Assembly (NCBI GenBank): GCA_035551935.1
Contig: DASZMJ010000326.1
Span: 1 to 27,216, forward strand
DNA length: 27,216 nucleotides
DNA from: DASZMJ01 sp035551935
Lineage (GTDB): Bacteria; Planctomycetota; Planctomycetia; Isosphaerales; Isosphaeraceae
Direction of reading: 5' to 3'
Below the pieces are notes generated by a model. The model searched no databases. It worked only from the letters and a program-made list of their open reading frames with translations, and was not told the origin of the DNA. The first letter of the stretch is position 1, and each line of letters starts with the position of its first letter. This document shows positions 10,009 to 17,402 of this stretch, piece by piece. A program made the translations under genes and the position numbers.

Positions 10009-10042
10009 CGGGCAGGGCGACCAGCCGTCGTGGAAGGGAAGA

Positions 10043-10558
10043 ATGGGTGTGAGGGATGAATCGGAACGGGAGTATACCTACCGTCCCCGATGGTCGATCA
10101 TCGCGCTCCTCACCGGGGCCTGTGTATTCGGCGCCGCGGTCTCCCGCTACGCGGCCTTACACAGGGACGACGTCGTCGTCTTCCACGTCATCAAGCTGCG
10201 GCCGCCCGAGGCGACGACGGTCTGGTGGCTCTCCTGCGGAATCTGTGTCGCAGTCGCGGCCCTTGGCGTCCTGGTGGCCGTGGATCGCCTCGCGCACCGC
10301 CGCCGGATCGTGATCGGCCGATCTGCGGTCACGGTCCCGTCCTCGCGCTGGTCGGTCGATGAGACAACGATCCCCTTCGGAGAGATCGAGGGACTGATAA
10401 CGGACGAGATCGAGGGGCAGCGGTCCCTGACCATCGTCCATTGCGGCGGCAAGAACACGATCGCGGCGTTGATGCTGCCGACGCGCGAGGCGTTCGATGA
10501 GGTCGTCACGGCCCTCTCTGCGAGGGTCCGCGACGCGAAGGAGGCCGGGTCGTCATGA
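10043..10558 (+). CDS. Small two-helix membrane protein with PH-like C-terminal part
   Basis: A 171-residue protein with a charged N-terminus (MGVRDESEREYTYRPRW), two hydrophobic helices (about 18-37 and 60-83), and a soluble C-terminal half. The pattern of short strands RRRIVIGRSAVTVPSS, then TTIPFGEIEGLITDE and RSLTIVHCGGKNTIAA, ending in a helix that begins MLPTREAFDEVVTALSARV, resembles bacterial PH-like (bPH) membrane proteins. That is a structural impression only; I do not recognise a named family. GGAAGGGAAGA lies just upstream of the start. It may be cotranscribed with the hydrolase. Confidence 0.65.
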   Translation: MGVRDESEREYTYRPRWSIIALLTGACVFGAAVSRYAALHRDDVVVFHVIKLRPPEATTVWWLSCGICVAVAALGVLVAVDRLAHRRRIVIGRSAVTVPSSRWSVDETTIPFGEIEGLITDEIEGQRSLTIVHCGGKNTIAALMLPTREAFDEVVTALSARVRDAKEAGSS

Positions 10559-10712
10559 AGGCTGATCGCGGGGCGCCTCGGACGTCGCTTCCGATCAAGG
10601 CGACGTTGGCTCTGGAGGCTGGCAGGTCCGCGCGGGTCCTGGTAAATCTCGGGACATGTCCGGCGCGGGGTTGCGGTCATGACGCGGGCAGATATCAAAG
10701 GGGGCCTCGGGA
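10559..10712. other. Short intergenic stretch upstream of the GH39-like gene
   Basis: An ATG at 10555 overlaps the previous stop (ATGA) and opens a frame, but that frame runs into the GH39-like gene in another phase and is Arg-rich, so I do not call it. AAAGGGGG at 10697-10704, 8 bp before the ATG at 10713, is a good ribosome binding site for the next gene. No clear promoter was found. Confidence 0.5.
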
Positions 10713-12434
10713 ATGGTTCGCGCACGCGGGGCGATCGCGGGGGCGGTGGCGTGGCTCGGGGTGGCCGGTGTGGCGGCGGGTCAAGGGCTCACCCTCGACG
10801 ACGCGGCGACGTCGGTCGTCATCCGGGTCGATGCGGCCAAGGGGATCGGCGAGTGGAAGCCGGCGTGGCGGTTCTTCGGGTGCGACGAGCCGAACTATAC
10901 ATACATGAAGGACGGGAAGAAGCTCCTGTCGGACCTGTCCGCCCTGAGCCGCGACCCGGTCTACATCCGGACGCACAACTTGCTGACCTCCGGCGACGGG
11001 ACGCCGGCGCTGAAGTGGGGCTCGACGGGGGTGTATTCGGAGGACGAGCAGGGCCGGCCGAAGTACGACTGGACGATCGTCGATCGGATCTTCGACACGT
11101 ACAAAGAGCGGGGCGTGCGGCCGTATGTGCAGATCGGGTTCATGCCCGAGGCGCTCTCAACCCGTCCGAATCCGTATCAACATCGATGGACGCCGGGGGG
11201 CAGGGAGTCGATCTCGACGGGGTGGGCGTACCCGCCGAAGGATCATGAGAAGTGGGCGGGACTTGTTCATCAATGGGTGCGACACAGCGTCGAACGGCAC
11301 GGCAAGGACGCGGTCGAGTCGTGGTACTGGGAGGTCTGGAACGAGCCGAACATCCTCTACTGGCGAGGGACGCCCGAGGAGTATCACAAGCTTTATGACT
11401 TCGCCGCCGACGCCGTGAAGAGGGCCCTGCCGACGGCCCGCGTCGGCGGGCCGCACGTCGCGGGGCCGAAATCGCCGGGGGGCTCGAAGTTCCTGCGGGA
11501 CTTCCTCGAGCATTGCGCGCGGGGAAAGAACTTCGCGACGGGCAAGGTCGGCGCGCCGCTCGATTTCGTCGCCTTCCACGCGAAGGGTGCACCCCAATTC
11601 GTCGACGGCCACGTCCGGACCGGCATCGCGTCGCAGCTCCAGGACATCGACCGCGCCTTCGAGATCATCGCCGGCTTCCCCGAGTTCCGGTCCAAGCCGA
11701 TCATCATCGGCGAGTCCGACCCCGACGGCTGCGCGGCCTGCCCGTCGTCGATCTACCCCCAGAACGGTTATCGCAACGGCCCCCTCTACGCCAGCTACAC
11801 CGCCGCCGCCTTCGCGCGGACGCTCGCCCTGGCCGAGAAGCGTGGGGTGAACCTGGAGGGCTCGGTGACGTGGGCGTTCGAGTTCGAGGGGCAGCCGTAC
11901 TTCGCCGGCTTCCGCGTGCTCGAGACCAACGGCCTGCCCTTGCCCGTCTTGAACCTCTTCCGCATGCTGGGCCGGCTCGGCGGCGCACGATTGGCCGTCG
12001 AGAGTGACCGCGAGATTCCCCTGGAGGCAATCCGCCGCGACGGCGTGCGCGGCGCACTTCTCGACGTGTCGGCCCTCGCCACGCTCCGGGGGGACACGCT
12101 CTGCGTCCTCGTCTGGCATCACCACGACGACGACGTGCCCGGCTCGGCCGCCGAGGTCAAGCTCGTGCTCGACGGCCTCCCCGGCGGCAACCGCCCGGCC
12201 CTGCTCGAGCACTTCCGGATCGACCGCGACCACTCCAACCCCTTCGAGGCCTGGAAGCGGCTCGGCTCGCCCCAGCAGCCGACGCCCGCCCAGCGCGCCG
12301 AGCTGGAGCGGGCCGCCGCGCTTGCCCTTCTCGGCTCGCCCGAGTGGGTCCATCCCTCCGGGGGCAAGCTCACCCTCTCGTTCAGGTTGCCCCGTCAGGG
12401 GGTCTCGCTGCTGGTCCTCGACCTCGGCCAGTAA
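10713..12434 (+). CDS. Exported glycoside hydrolase, GH39-like
   Basis: A 573-residue protein. A signal peptide of about 24 residues (basic start, hydrophobic core AIAGAVAWLGVAGVAAG) indicates export. The (beta/alpha)8 part has the clan GH-A signature WYWEVWNEPNI, with the proposed acid/base E211, and a strand-7 nucleophile candidate E334 in PIIIGESDPDG. This pattern, with VRPYVQIGFMP and the C-terminal beta-rich part, is closest to GH39 (beta-xylosidase/alpha-iduronidase family). The likely substrate is a xylosyl- or uronosyl-containing glycan, but specificity cannot be fixed from sequence. CAACPSS after the nucleophile is a Cys pair that may form a disulfide. The downstream gene is convergent. 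Confidence 0.8.
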   Translation: MVRARGAIAGAVAWLGVAGVAAGQGLTLDDAATSVVIRVDAAKGIGEWKPAWRFFGCDEPNYTYMKDGKKLLSDLSALSRDPVYIRTHNLLTSGDGTPALKWGSTGVYSEDEQGRPKYDWTIVDRIFDTYKERGVRPYVQIGFMPEALSTRPNPYQHRWTPGGRESISTGWAYPPKDHEKWAGLVHQWVRHSVERHGKDAVESWYWEVWNEPNILYWRGTPEEYHKLYDFAADAVKRALPTARVGGPHVAGPKSPGGSKFLRDFLEHCARGKNFATGKVGAPLDFVAFHAKGAPQFVDGHVRTGIASQLQDIDRAFEIIAGFPEFRSKPIIIGESDPDGCAACPSSIYPQNGYRNGPLYASYTAAAFARTLALAEKRGVNLEGSVTWAFEFEGQPYFAGFRVLETNGLPLPVLNLFRMLGRLGGARLAVESDREIPLEAIRRDGVRGALLDVSALATLRGDTLCVLVWHHHDDDVPGSAAEVKLVLDGLPGGNRPALLEHFRIDRDHSNPFEAWKRLGSPQQPTPAQRAELERAAALALLGSPEWVHPSGGKLTLSFRLPRQGVSLLVLDLGQ

Positions 12435-12530
12435 CGAAGACGCTCCGCGCGCCGCCCGCTCGTGGGGAGCGGACGACACGCCGAGCATACCTGCTCCAAG
12501 GGGGGAATCGGTGCGGTGGTCGGTGCGCGC

Positions 12531-13223
12531 TCAATGCGCGTTGGGGATGTAGTACGTCGTCCCGGTGGCCGGGTTGTAATAGACCGGGTAGCGATAGCCG
12601 TCGCCCGGCTCGTAGTACTGCCCGGTGAAATACGGGGCGTTGGCGTTCTGGGTCGTGTAGGTGGTCGGGGCGTAGGTGTAGTTGTTCGAGTAGTACCCGT
12701 TCCCGTAGCCGCCGTAGCCGCCGTAGCCGCCGTAGCCGCCATAGCCTCCGTAGCCGCCATAGCCCCCATATCCGAGGCCATAGCCGCCGTAGCCCAGGCC
12801 GTAGCCGAGCCCGAGGAACGGCCAGAGGCCATAGCCGCCGTAGCCGAGTCCATAGCCGCCGTAGCCGCCGTAGCCGCCGTAGCCGCCGTAGCCGTAGTTG
12901 TTCCGGTAGTAGCCCGGATTCCGGTAGCCGTAGTTGCGATAGACGCCGGGGTTGCGATAGGCGTAGTTGCGATAGACGCCGGGGTTGTGATAGACACCGC
13001 CGCCCCGGTAGAAGCCGCCGCCGCCCCGGTAGAAGCCGCCGCCGCCCATGTGGCCGCCGCCCATGTGGCCGCCGCCGCCGTGACCCCCACCGCCGCCGTG
13101 ACCCCCACCGCCGCCGTGACCGCCGCCGCCGCCGTGAGCCGCGAAGGCCGGCGAGGCCGAGGCGAGTGCGATCGCGAGCGCCCATGCGGTAGCCTTCGGG
13201 GCGAGCCGCTGGAACCGAATCAT
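12531..13223 (-). CDS. Exported Gly/Tyr-rich tandem-repeat protein
   Basis: A 230-residue protein with a clear signal peptide (MIRFQRLAPK, then an Ala-rich core, cleavage near ASPAFA-AH at 28/29). The mature part is made of successive repeat types: GGGGGH units (29-60), GGFYRG units (62-76), NPGVYRNYxYR units (80-108), and a long GGY tract (109-175) interrupted by LWPFLGLG. It ends in a conserved-looking Tyr-rich tail, DGYRYPVYYNPATGTTYY. No enzyme motif is seen; a cell-surface or envelope structural role is plausible. ATG 13223 is chosen because of the signal peptide and the GAAGGGAGG site in front of it; the open frame to 13370 is Arg-rich and unsupported. The downstream neighbour is convergent. 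Confidence 0.75.
   Translation of the reverse strand: MIRFQRLAPKATAWALAIALASASPAFAAHGGGGGHGGGGGHGGGGGHGGGGHMGGGHMGGGGFYRGGGGFYRGGGVYHNPGVYRNYAYRNPGVYRNYGYRNPGYYRNNYGYGGYGGYGGYGGYGLGYGGYGLWPFLGLGYGLGYGGYGLGYGGYGGYGGYGGYGGYGGYGGYGNGYYSNNYTYAPTTYTTQNANAPYFTGQYYEPGDGYRYPVYYNPATGTTYYIPNAH
12699..13139 (-). repeat. In-gene tandem repeats (GGY, RNPGVYRNY and GGGGGH codon arrays)
   Basis: The coding strand repeats a 9-bp GGCGGCTAC-like unit many times between about 12699 and 12898. Upstream, 12900-13000 holds three copies of a unit of about 33 bp, and 13044-13139 holds Gly/His units of 15-18 bp. Nearly identical DNA copies imply recent expansion, and the array can be expected to vary in length between strains or to be misassembled. 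Confidence 0.8.
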
Positions 13224-13237
13224 GGTCGTCCTCCCTT

Positions 13238-13291
13238 CGACTCGAAGTCGAGGCCGAGCGGCCGTGCGGGGCCCGTCTCGGGCCCCCGCAC
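13238..13291 (-). promoter_or_regulatory. Hairpins in the leader of the Gly/Tyr-rich gene
   Basis: CGACTCGAAGTCG (13238-13250) can fold into a 5-bp stem immediately next to the ribosome binding site. A larger GC-rich inverted repeat, GTGCGGGGCCCG (13264-13275) with CGGGCCCCCGCAC (13279-13291), has one bulged base. Both lie between the DUF4112 stop and the Gly/Tyr-rich start. They could end transcription from DUF4112 or modulate translation or mRNA stability of the repeat protein. Confidence 0.35.
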
Positions 13292-13389
13292 CCCGACCGC
13301 TCCAACTTTCTACGCCCCCCGCGCGGGGCGGGGTCGTTCGTCGTTGCCGGAATCCAACGGAATCGAACACTCCGGCCGGCTGCGACGGA

Positions 13390-13917
13390 TCAGAAGCGGT
13401 GGTTCGTCGCCCAGACGACCAGCCAGATGAAGGCCCCGAGGACCAGGACGAGCGCCGCGCCGAGGATCGCGCCGAGGCCGACGAGGTAGCGCACCGAGGG
13501 GCCGGCCGGCTGGGCCTCGCCGCGGGCCGTGTGCTCGCGGGCCTCGCGCAGGAGCTTCATGTTGCGCGTGTTGGCCTTGAAGGCGACGTCGAAGAGGTCG
13601 CCGACGACGGGGATCGAGCCGACGCCGACGTCGAGCAGGACGTTCGCCACCATCCGCGCCGCGACGGCCTTGGGGACGCGGTAGTGGGCGACCGCGACCA
13701 GGACCAGCGCGGCCTGCACGAAACCCGTGAGCACGTCGCCGCCGACCGGCAAGAGGCCGAGCAGCGCATCGAGGCCGACCCGGACGTTCGTCCCCGGCAC
13801 GCGCAAGGCGCGGTCCATCAGCCAGGCCACCCACTCCAATGTCGGCGCCCCGGGGTGCAGGCGATCGGCCTCGGGCACGACGCGCTCGGCCTTCAGATAC
13901 TGGGCCCGATCGGCCAT
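13390..13917 (-). CDS. DUF4112 family membrane protein
   Basis: A 175-residue protein matching DUF4112. It has the twin glycine/proline motifs GLLPVGGDVLTG and GSIPVVGDLFDVAFKANTRN, with a helix between them and a C-terminal membrane helix (LGAILGAALVLVLGAFIWLVV). The family has no established biochemical function. ATG 13917 is preferred over TTG 13923 because GAGGAG lies 9 bp before it. The YeaQ/GlsB-type gene upstream on the same strand is 118 bp away, so cotranscription is possible. Confidence 0.85.
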   Translation of the reverse strand: MADRAQYLKAERVVPEADRLHPGAPTLEWVAWLMDRALRVPGTNVRVGLDALLGLLPVGGDVLTGFVQAALVLVAVAHYRVPKAVAARMVANVLLDVGVGSIPVVGDLFDVAFKANTRNMKLLREAREHTARGEAQPAGPSVRYLVGLGAILGAALVLVLGAFIWLVVWATNHRF

Positions 13918-14035
13918 CGTCAATCACTCCTCGAGCGACCGGAGCCCGGTAAAGAATGAGGTCGCGGCGCCGGTCGCTTCCGGCGTCGCGACCTCGACGT
14001 CGCGGTTGCTGTGTCGTATCGACGATCGGCCCGGC

Positions 14036-14308
14036 TCAGACGGTCGGCCGGCTTCGGGTGCCGACGAAGCCCAACGCCAGCAAGACGATCGCGCCGATGA
14101 TCGACAGGATCAGGCTGGCTGGGTGGTACGGGCTGGTGCCGAGCCGGAGCAGATAGCCGATGCCGCCGCCGAGGAACGAGCCCAGGATGCCGAGCACCAT
14201 CGTGCTCCCCCAGCCCATCCGATCGGGGCCCGGGTGCAACAGCCGGGCGATGGCGCCGGCGATCAGGCCGAAGATGCACCAGGAAATGATCAAGCCGAGG
14301 GTCGACAT
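14036..14308 (-). CDS. GlsB/YeaQ/YmgE family stress-response membrane protein
   Basis: A 90-residue protein with three hydrophobic helices and the family pattern: an N-terminal helix LIISWCIFGLIAGAIARLL followed by HPGPDRMG, then ILGSFLGGGIGYLL, and a final LILSIIGAIVLLAL. The family (formerly transglycosylase-associated protein) is linked to general stress responses; its molecular role is unclear. GGGGAG lies about 8 bp before the ATG. A sigma-54-like element lies about 90 bp upstream. Confidence 0.88.
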   Translation of the reverse strand: MSTLGLIISWCIFGLIAGAIARLLHPGPDRMGWGSTMVLGILGSFLGGGIGYLLRLGTSPYHPASLILSIIGAIVLLALGFVGTRSRPTV

Positions 14309-14396
14309 GAAGGGAACTCCCCAGGGGAAGATGCTCTCTCACGGGAATGACCGCCGCGGCGGCCGCGGCGGTGGATTCTCATGAGGGATACCCTAT

Positions 14397-14413
14397 ATGC
14401 AGTTTCGGTGCCA
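14397..14413 (-). promoter_or_regulatory. Sigma-54-like promoter element upstream of the YeaQ-type gene
   Basis: On the minus strand, TGGCAC-CGAAA-CTGCAT matches the -24/-12 consensus TGGCAC-N5-TTGCW at all but one defined base, with the exact GG-N10-GC spacing. Transcription would start near 14386, about 78 nt before the ATG at 14308. The window encodes a sigma-54 activator, but nothing ties it to this site. Confidence 0.4.
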
Positions 14414-14548
14414 GTGTGCGTTCCCGCGCCGCGGGCGGCCGCCGGGGCGATCCTTGCGGGGGGTGGGCCGCCGGGTTACGATCGCGATTCGAGTCGCGAG
14501 GGCTCGACGTCCTTCGTTCCCTTGATGCGAACAACCGGGAGGGTGGGC

Positions 14549-15904
14549 ATGAACCGCCGAGAGGTCCTCAAGACGGGCGTCGCCGGGCTGGCGACGACGG
14601 TGCTGGGCGGCTACCACGTCGGCCACGCGGCCGAGAAGACCTACCGCGTCGGCCTGATCGGCTGCGGCTGGTACGGCAAGAGCGACCTGTTCCGGCTGAT
14701 CCAGGTGGCGCCGGTGGAGGTCGTCTCGCTCTGCGACCCCGACAAGCACCAGCTCGACCACGCCGCCGAGATGGTCTCGCAGCGGCAGAAGAACAAGAAG
14801 ACGCCCCGCACCTACGGCGACTTCCGCGCGATGCTCAAGGAGAAGGACCTCGACATCGTCCTCGTCGGCTCGCCCGACCACTGGCACGCCCTGCACGCGA
14901 TCGCGGCGATGGAGGCCGGGGCCGACGTCTACGTCCAGAAGCCGATCAGCCGCGATGTCCTCGAGGGCGAGGCGATGGTCGCCGCCGCGCGGAAGCACAA
15001 CCGCGTCGTCCAGGTCGGCACCCAGCGCAAGAGCACGCCGCACCTGATCGACGCCAAGAAGCGGGTCGTCGAGGCGAACCTGCTCGGCAAGGTCGGCCAC
15101 ATCGACCTCTGCTGCTACTACCACATGCGCGCCAACGGCGACTATCCCGACACCAACCCGCCCGAGTGGTTCGACTACGAGACGTGGACCGGCCCGGCCC
15201 CGATGCGGCCCTTCGACATCCTGCCGCACGTCCGCTGGTGGCGGACGTTCATGGAGTATGGCAACGGCATCGTCGGCGATATGTGCATCCACATGTTCGA
15301 CACGGCGCGCTGGATGCTCGGCCTGGGCTGGCCGAAGCGGGTCTCGTCGGCCGGCGGCATCTTCGTGCAGAAGGGCGGGAAGTCGACCATCACCGACACC
15401 CAGGACGCGACCTTCGAGTACGACGGCCTGACCGTCACCTGGCAGCACCGCACCTGGGGCACCCCGCCCGACCCGAAGTACCCCTGGGCGATGTTCCTCT
15501 ACGGCGAGAAGGGGACGCTCAAGGCCAGCACGATGAGCTACGACTTCGTCCCCCAGGGACAGGGCAAGGCGATCCACGGGGAATGCGTCTTCGAGCGCGA
15601 GCAGTACCCCGAGGACCTCAAGGAGCCGCAGATCGAGCTCAACGCCGCGCCGGCCACCCGGCTCCACATGCGCGACTTCCTCGCCGCCATCGAGAGCCGC
15701 GGCAAGCCGGTCGCCGACATCGAGCAGGGGCACATCTCGACCGCCTCGTGCATCCTCGCCAACGTCGCGATGCAGGTCGGTCGGCCGCTCACGTATGACC
15801 CGGCCAAGCGCGTCGTCGTCGGCGACGACGAGGCCACCCGCCTGCTCCGCCGGCCCTATCGCGAGAGCACCCCCTGGAAGCACCCGGCCGACGCGCTGAG
15901 CTGA
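14549..15904 (+). CDS. Tat-exported Gfo/Idh/MocA family oxidoreductase
   Basis: A 451-residue protein. It opens with a twin-arginine signal, MNRREVLKTGVAGLATTV, indicating export in folded form, probably with bound cofactor. A Rossmann NAD(P) motif, GLIGCGWYGK (35-44), is followed by LVGSPDHWHALHA (105-117) and the EKP-equivalent VQKP (129-132, K131). The C-terminal beta-sheet domain contains GDMCIHMFDTARWML, with the family's His-x3-Asp pair. Members oxidise or reduce sugars and sugar derivatives; the substrate here is unknown. ATG 14549 is set by the Tat motif and by GGGAGGGTGGGC just before it; an in-frame extension to 14381 lacks support. Confidence 0.9.
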   Translation: MNRREVLKTGVAGLATTVLGGYHVGHAAEKTYRVGLIGCGWYGKSDLFRLIQVAPVEVVSLCDPDKHQLDHAAEMVSQRQKNKKTPRTYGDFRAMLKEKDLDIVLVGSPDHWHALHAIAAMEAGADVYVQKPISRDVLEGEAMVAAARKHNRVVQVGTQRKSTPHLIDAKKRVVEANLLGKVGHIDLCCYYHMRANGDYPDTNPPEWFDYETWTGPAPMRPFDILPHVRWWRTFMEYGNGIVGDMCIHMFDTARWMLGLGWPKRVSSAGGIFVQKGGKSTITDTQDATFEYDGLTVTWQHRTWGTPPDPKYPWAMFLYGEKGTLKASTMSYDFVPQGQGKAIHGECVFEREQYPEDLKEPQIELNAAPATRLHMRDFLAAIESRGKPVADIEQGHISTASCILANVAMQVGRPLTYDPAKRVVVGDDEATRLLRRPYRESTPWKHPADALS

Positions 15905-15946
15905 ATCGGCAGGATCGGGAAGTAACGAGGAGTCGGGTCGATGCGT

Positions 15947-16005
15947 GGCGGGGCCCGCCGCCTTCGCCGGAAGGTCGGCGGGCCTCGCCCCGCTCGGGGT
16001 TCTTT
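15947..16005 (+). terminator. Hairpin terminator after the Gfo/Idh/MocA gene
   Basis: GGCGGGGCCCGCCG (15947-15960) pairs with CGGCGGGCCTCGCC (15976-15989) with one mismatch. The spacer CCTTCGCCGGAAGG can extend the fold with a second small stem. A T-rich GGTTCTTT follows at about 15998-16005. The element separates the oxidoreductase from the next two genes. TAGAAT at 16008-16013 could be the -10 of the promoter for those genes. Confidence 0.5.
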
Positions 16006-16040
16006 GATAGAATGAATGAGTTGAGAGGAGGGCTTACAAG

Positions 16041-16301
16041 ATGTCCTTGATCACTCGGGGCCTCGGCGCACATCAATCGTCCCCGCGCATCACTCTGGAG
16101 GTGACTCCCGAGATGATGGCTGCGCTCGAGAAGCTCGCCCGCGATTCGGAACAGCCGCTGACTGAGGTGATCCGGCGGTCACTCGCTCTGTACCGGGCGG
16201 CGTTGGATGCTATCGCCGAGGGGAAGCATGTTGGTTACGCGACATCGCCCGATTCGTTGGATGTTGAGTACACCGGTATTGTCGGCGAAGGAGGTCGGTA
16301 A
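16041..16301 (+). CDS. Ribbon-helix-helix (CopG/Arc-like) protein
   Basis: An 86-residue protein whose middle, SPRITLEVTPEMMAALEKLA and then RDSEQPLTEVIRRSLALY, fits the ribbon-helix-helix fold: strand RITLEV, helix A (PEMMAALEKLARDS), turn, helix B (LTEVIRRSLALYRAAL). Such proteins bind DNA as dimers and are often antitoxins or autoregulators. The C-terminal tail (KHVGYATSPDSLDVEYTGIV) is not part of the fold and could contact a partner. AGGAGGG lies 9-14 bp before the ATG. The next gene starts 2 bp after the stop, implying a two-gene operon. Codon use is visibly less G/C-biased than in neighbours. Confidence 0.7.
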   Translation: MSLITRGLGAHQSSPRITLEVTPEMMAALEKLARDSEQPLTEVIRRSLALYRAALDAIAEGKHVGYATSPDSLDVEYTGIVGEGGR

Positions 16302-16303
16302 GC

Positions 16304-16615
16304 GTGGCGGTGCCAAAGCTCGACATCGGTCCTCTGATGCCGAAGGGGTTCGAGCTCGACAGCCTCACGATCAAGGCCCCGGAGGATCCGGACGAGAAGG
16401 CAGCGAGGCTCTCTCGTGAAAAAATGTCGTTCGTGGTCAAGGATCTGGCGGCGTATGTCGTCGGCTTCCTTTTCTTAATCGTTATCGGAGGATATTGTTG
16501 CTTCGTGGTCGCTCGCTACGGCGTCGTCAGCCCCGAGGCGAGGGCGGTCTTACCACTGATCACAACCCTCTTCGGTGGCGTGGTGGGCTTGATTATCGGT
16601 AAGGCAGGGAAATAG
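16304..16615 (+). CDS. Small two-helix membrane protein, partner of the ribbon-helix-helix gene
   Basis: A 103-residue protein of unknown family. A polar N-terminal half (about 1-45: KLDIGPLMPKGFELDSLTIK, then EDPDEKAARLSREK) is followed by two helices, LAAYVVGFLFLIVIGGYCCF and VLPLITTLFGGVVGLIIGKA. It starts at GTG, 2 bp after the ribbon-helix-helix stop, with GAAGGAGG about 10 bp before the start. Codons such as CTTTTCTTAATCGTTATC are unusually AT-rich for this window. The layout resembles membrane-effector or toxin/antitoxin pairs, but no known toxin motif is seen. It converges with the SDR gene, whose stop is only 7 bp away. Confidence 0.65.
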   Translation: MAVPKLDIGPLMPKGFELDSLTIKAPEDPDEKAARLSREKMSFVVKDLAAYVVGFLFLIVIGGYCCFVVARYGVVSPEARAVLPLITTLFGGVVGLIIGKAGK

Positions 16616-16622
16616 CGCCCGA

Positions 16623-17402
16623 TCACGTCGCCGTGTAGCCGCCGTCGACGAGGAGGCTGGCGGCGGTGATGTAGGAGGCCTCGTCGGAGGCGAGGAAGAG
16701 GATCGCGAAGGCGATCTCGCGGGGCTCGGCGATCCGCTTCAACAAGGAGGCGCCGCCCCAGGAGGGGTGGACGTCGGCGGCGTCGCGGTCGCGGCCGGCG
16801 TCGCGGTTCTGGCGCTCGACGACGGCGGTCCAGACGGTGCCGGGGCAGATCGTGTTGACGCGGATGTTGTCGGGGGCGAGGTCCAGCGCCATGCAGCGCG
16901 ACATGTTCACGATCGCCGCCTTCGTCGCGTTGTAGGTCACGTAATGCGGCTGCGCGATGTAGCTCGAGATCGAGCCGAGGTTGACGATCGCGCCGCCGCC
17001 GGCCCGCCGCATCAGGGGGACGACGTGCTTGGCCACCAGCGCCGGGCCCATCACGTTGACGTCGAGGATCTGCCGCCACTCCTCGGGCGTCGCCTCGACG
17101 CCGCGGAGGACGAACACGGCGGCGTTGTTGACGAGGATGTCCACGCGAGAGAACGACGATTCGATTTCGGCGGCCATGTCGCGGACGCTCGCCTCGTCGG
17201 CGACGTCGGTCCGGACGAAGCGGGCCGCGCCGCCGGCGTGATGGATGCGGTCGGCGGCGTCGCGGCCGGCGGCCTCGTCGCGCTCGGCGATGACGACCGA
17301 GGCGCCTTCCTCGGCGAAGAGCTCGGCGGTGGCGCGGCCGATGCCGGCGCCCGCCCCGGTGATGACGGCGACCTTGCCCGCGAGTCGGTCCCGGCCCATC
17401 AT
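16623..17402 (-). CDS. Short-chain dehydrogenase/reductase (SDR), classical type
   Basis: A 259-residue protein with the complete classical SDR set: cofactor motif TGAGAGIG (15-22), NNA (92-94), catalytic S144, Y157 and K161 (YNATK), and PG after the NTI strand. RTDVADEASV is the adenine-ring Asp motif. Residue E40-R41 after the second strand suggests mixed or NAD preference; I cannot decide. A Trp-rich insert, VHPSWGGASL (211-220), lies in the substrate loop. ATG 17402 overlaps the stop of the 1,140-residue membrane protein (ATGA), so the two are probably translated together. Nothing in the sequence fixes the substrate; sugar or secondary-alcohol oxidation is typical. Confidence 0.9.
   Translation of the reverse strand: MMGRDRLAGKVAVITGAGAGIGRATAELFAEEGASVVIAERDEAAGRDAADRIHHAGGAARFVRTDVADEASVRDMAAEIESSFSRVDILVNNAAVFVLRGVEATPEEWRQILDVNVMGPALVAKHVVPLMRRAGGGAIVNLGSISSYIAQPHYVTYNATKAAIVNMSRCMALDLAPDNIRVNTICPGTVWTAVVERQNRDAGRDRDAADVHPSWGGASLLKRIAEPREIAFAILFLASDEASYITAASLLVDGGYTAT

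Noticed and set aside
10555..10908. Small gene starting with an ATGA overlap after the PH-like membrane protein
   Set aside because: The frame runs 200 bp into the GH39-like gene in another phase and becomes Arg/Ser-rich; the GH39-like gene has a good ribosome binding site and signal peptide.
12462..13430. Open frame of Val/Ala repeats opposite the Gly/Tyr-rich gene
   Set aside because: AVAAVAAV-type repeats are the mirror of the GGY codon array. There is no signal peptide or ribosome binding site, while the minus-strand frame has both.
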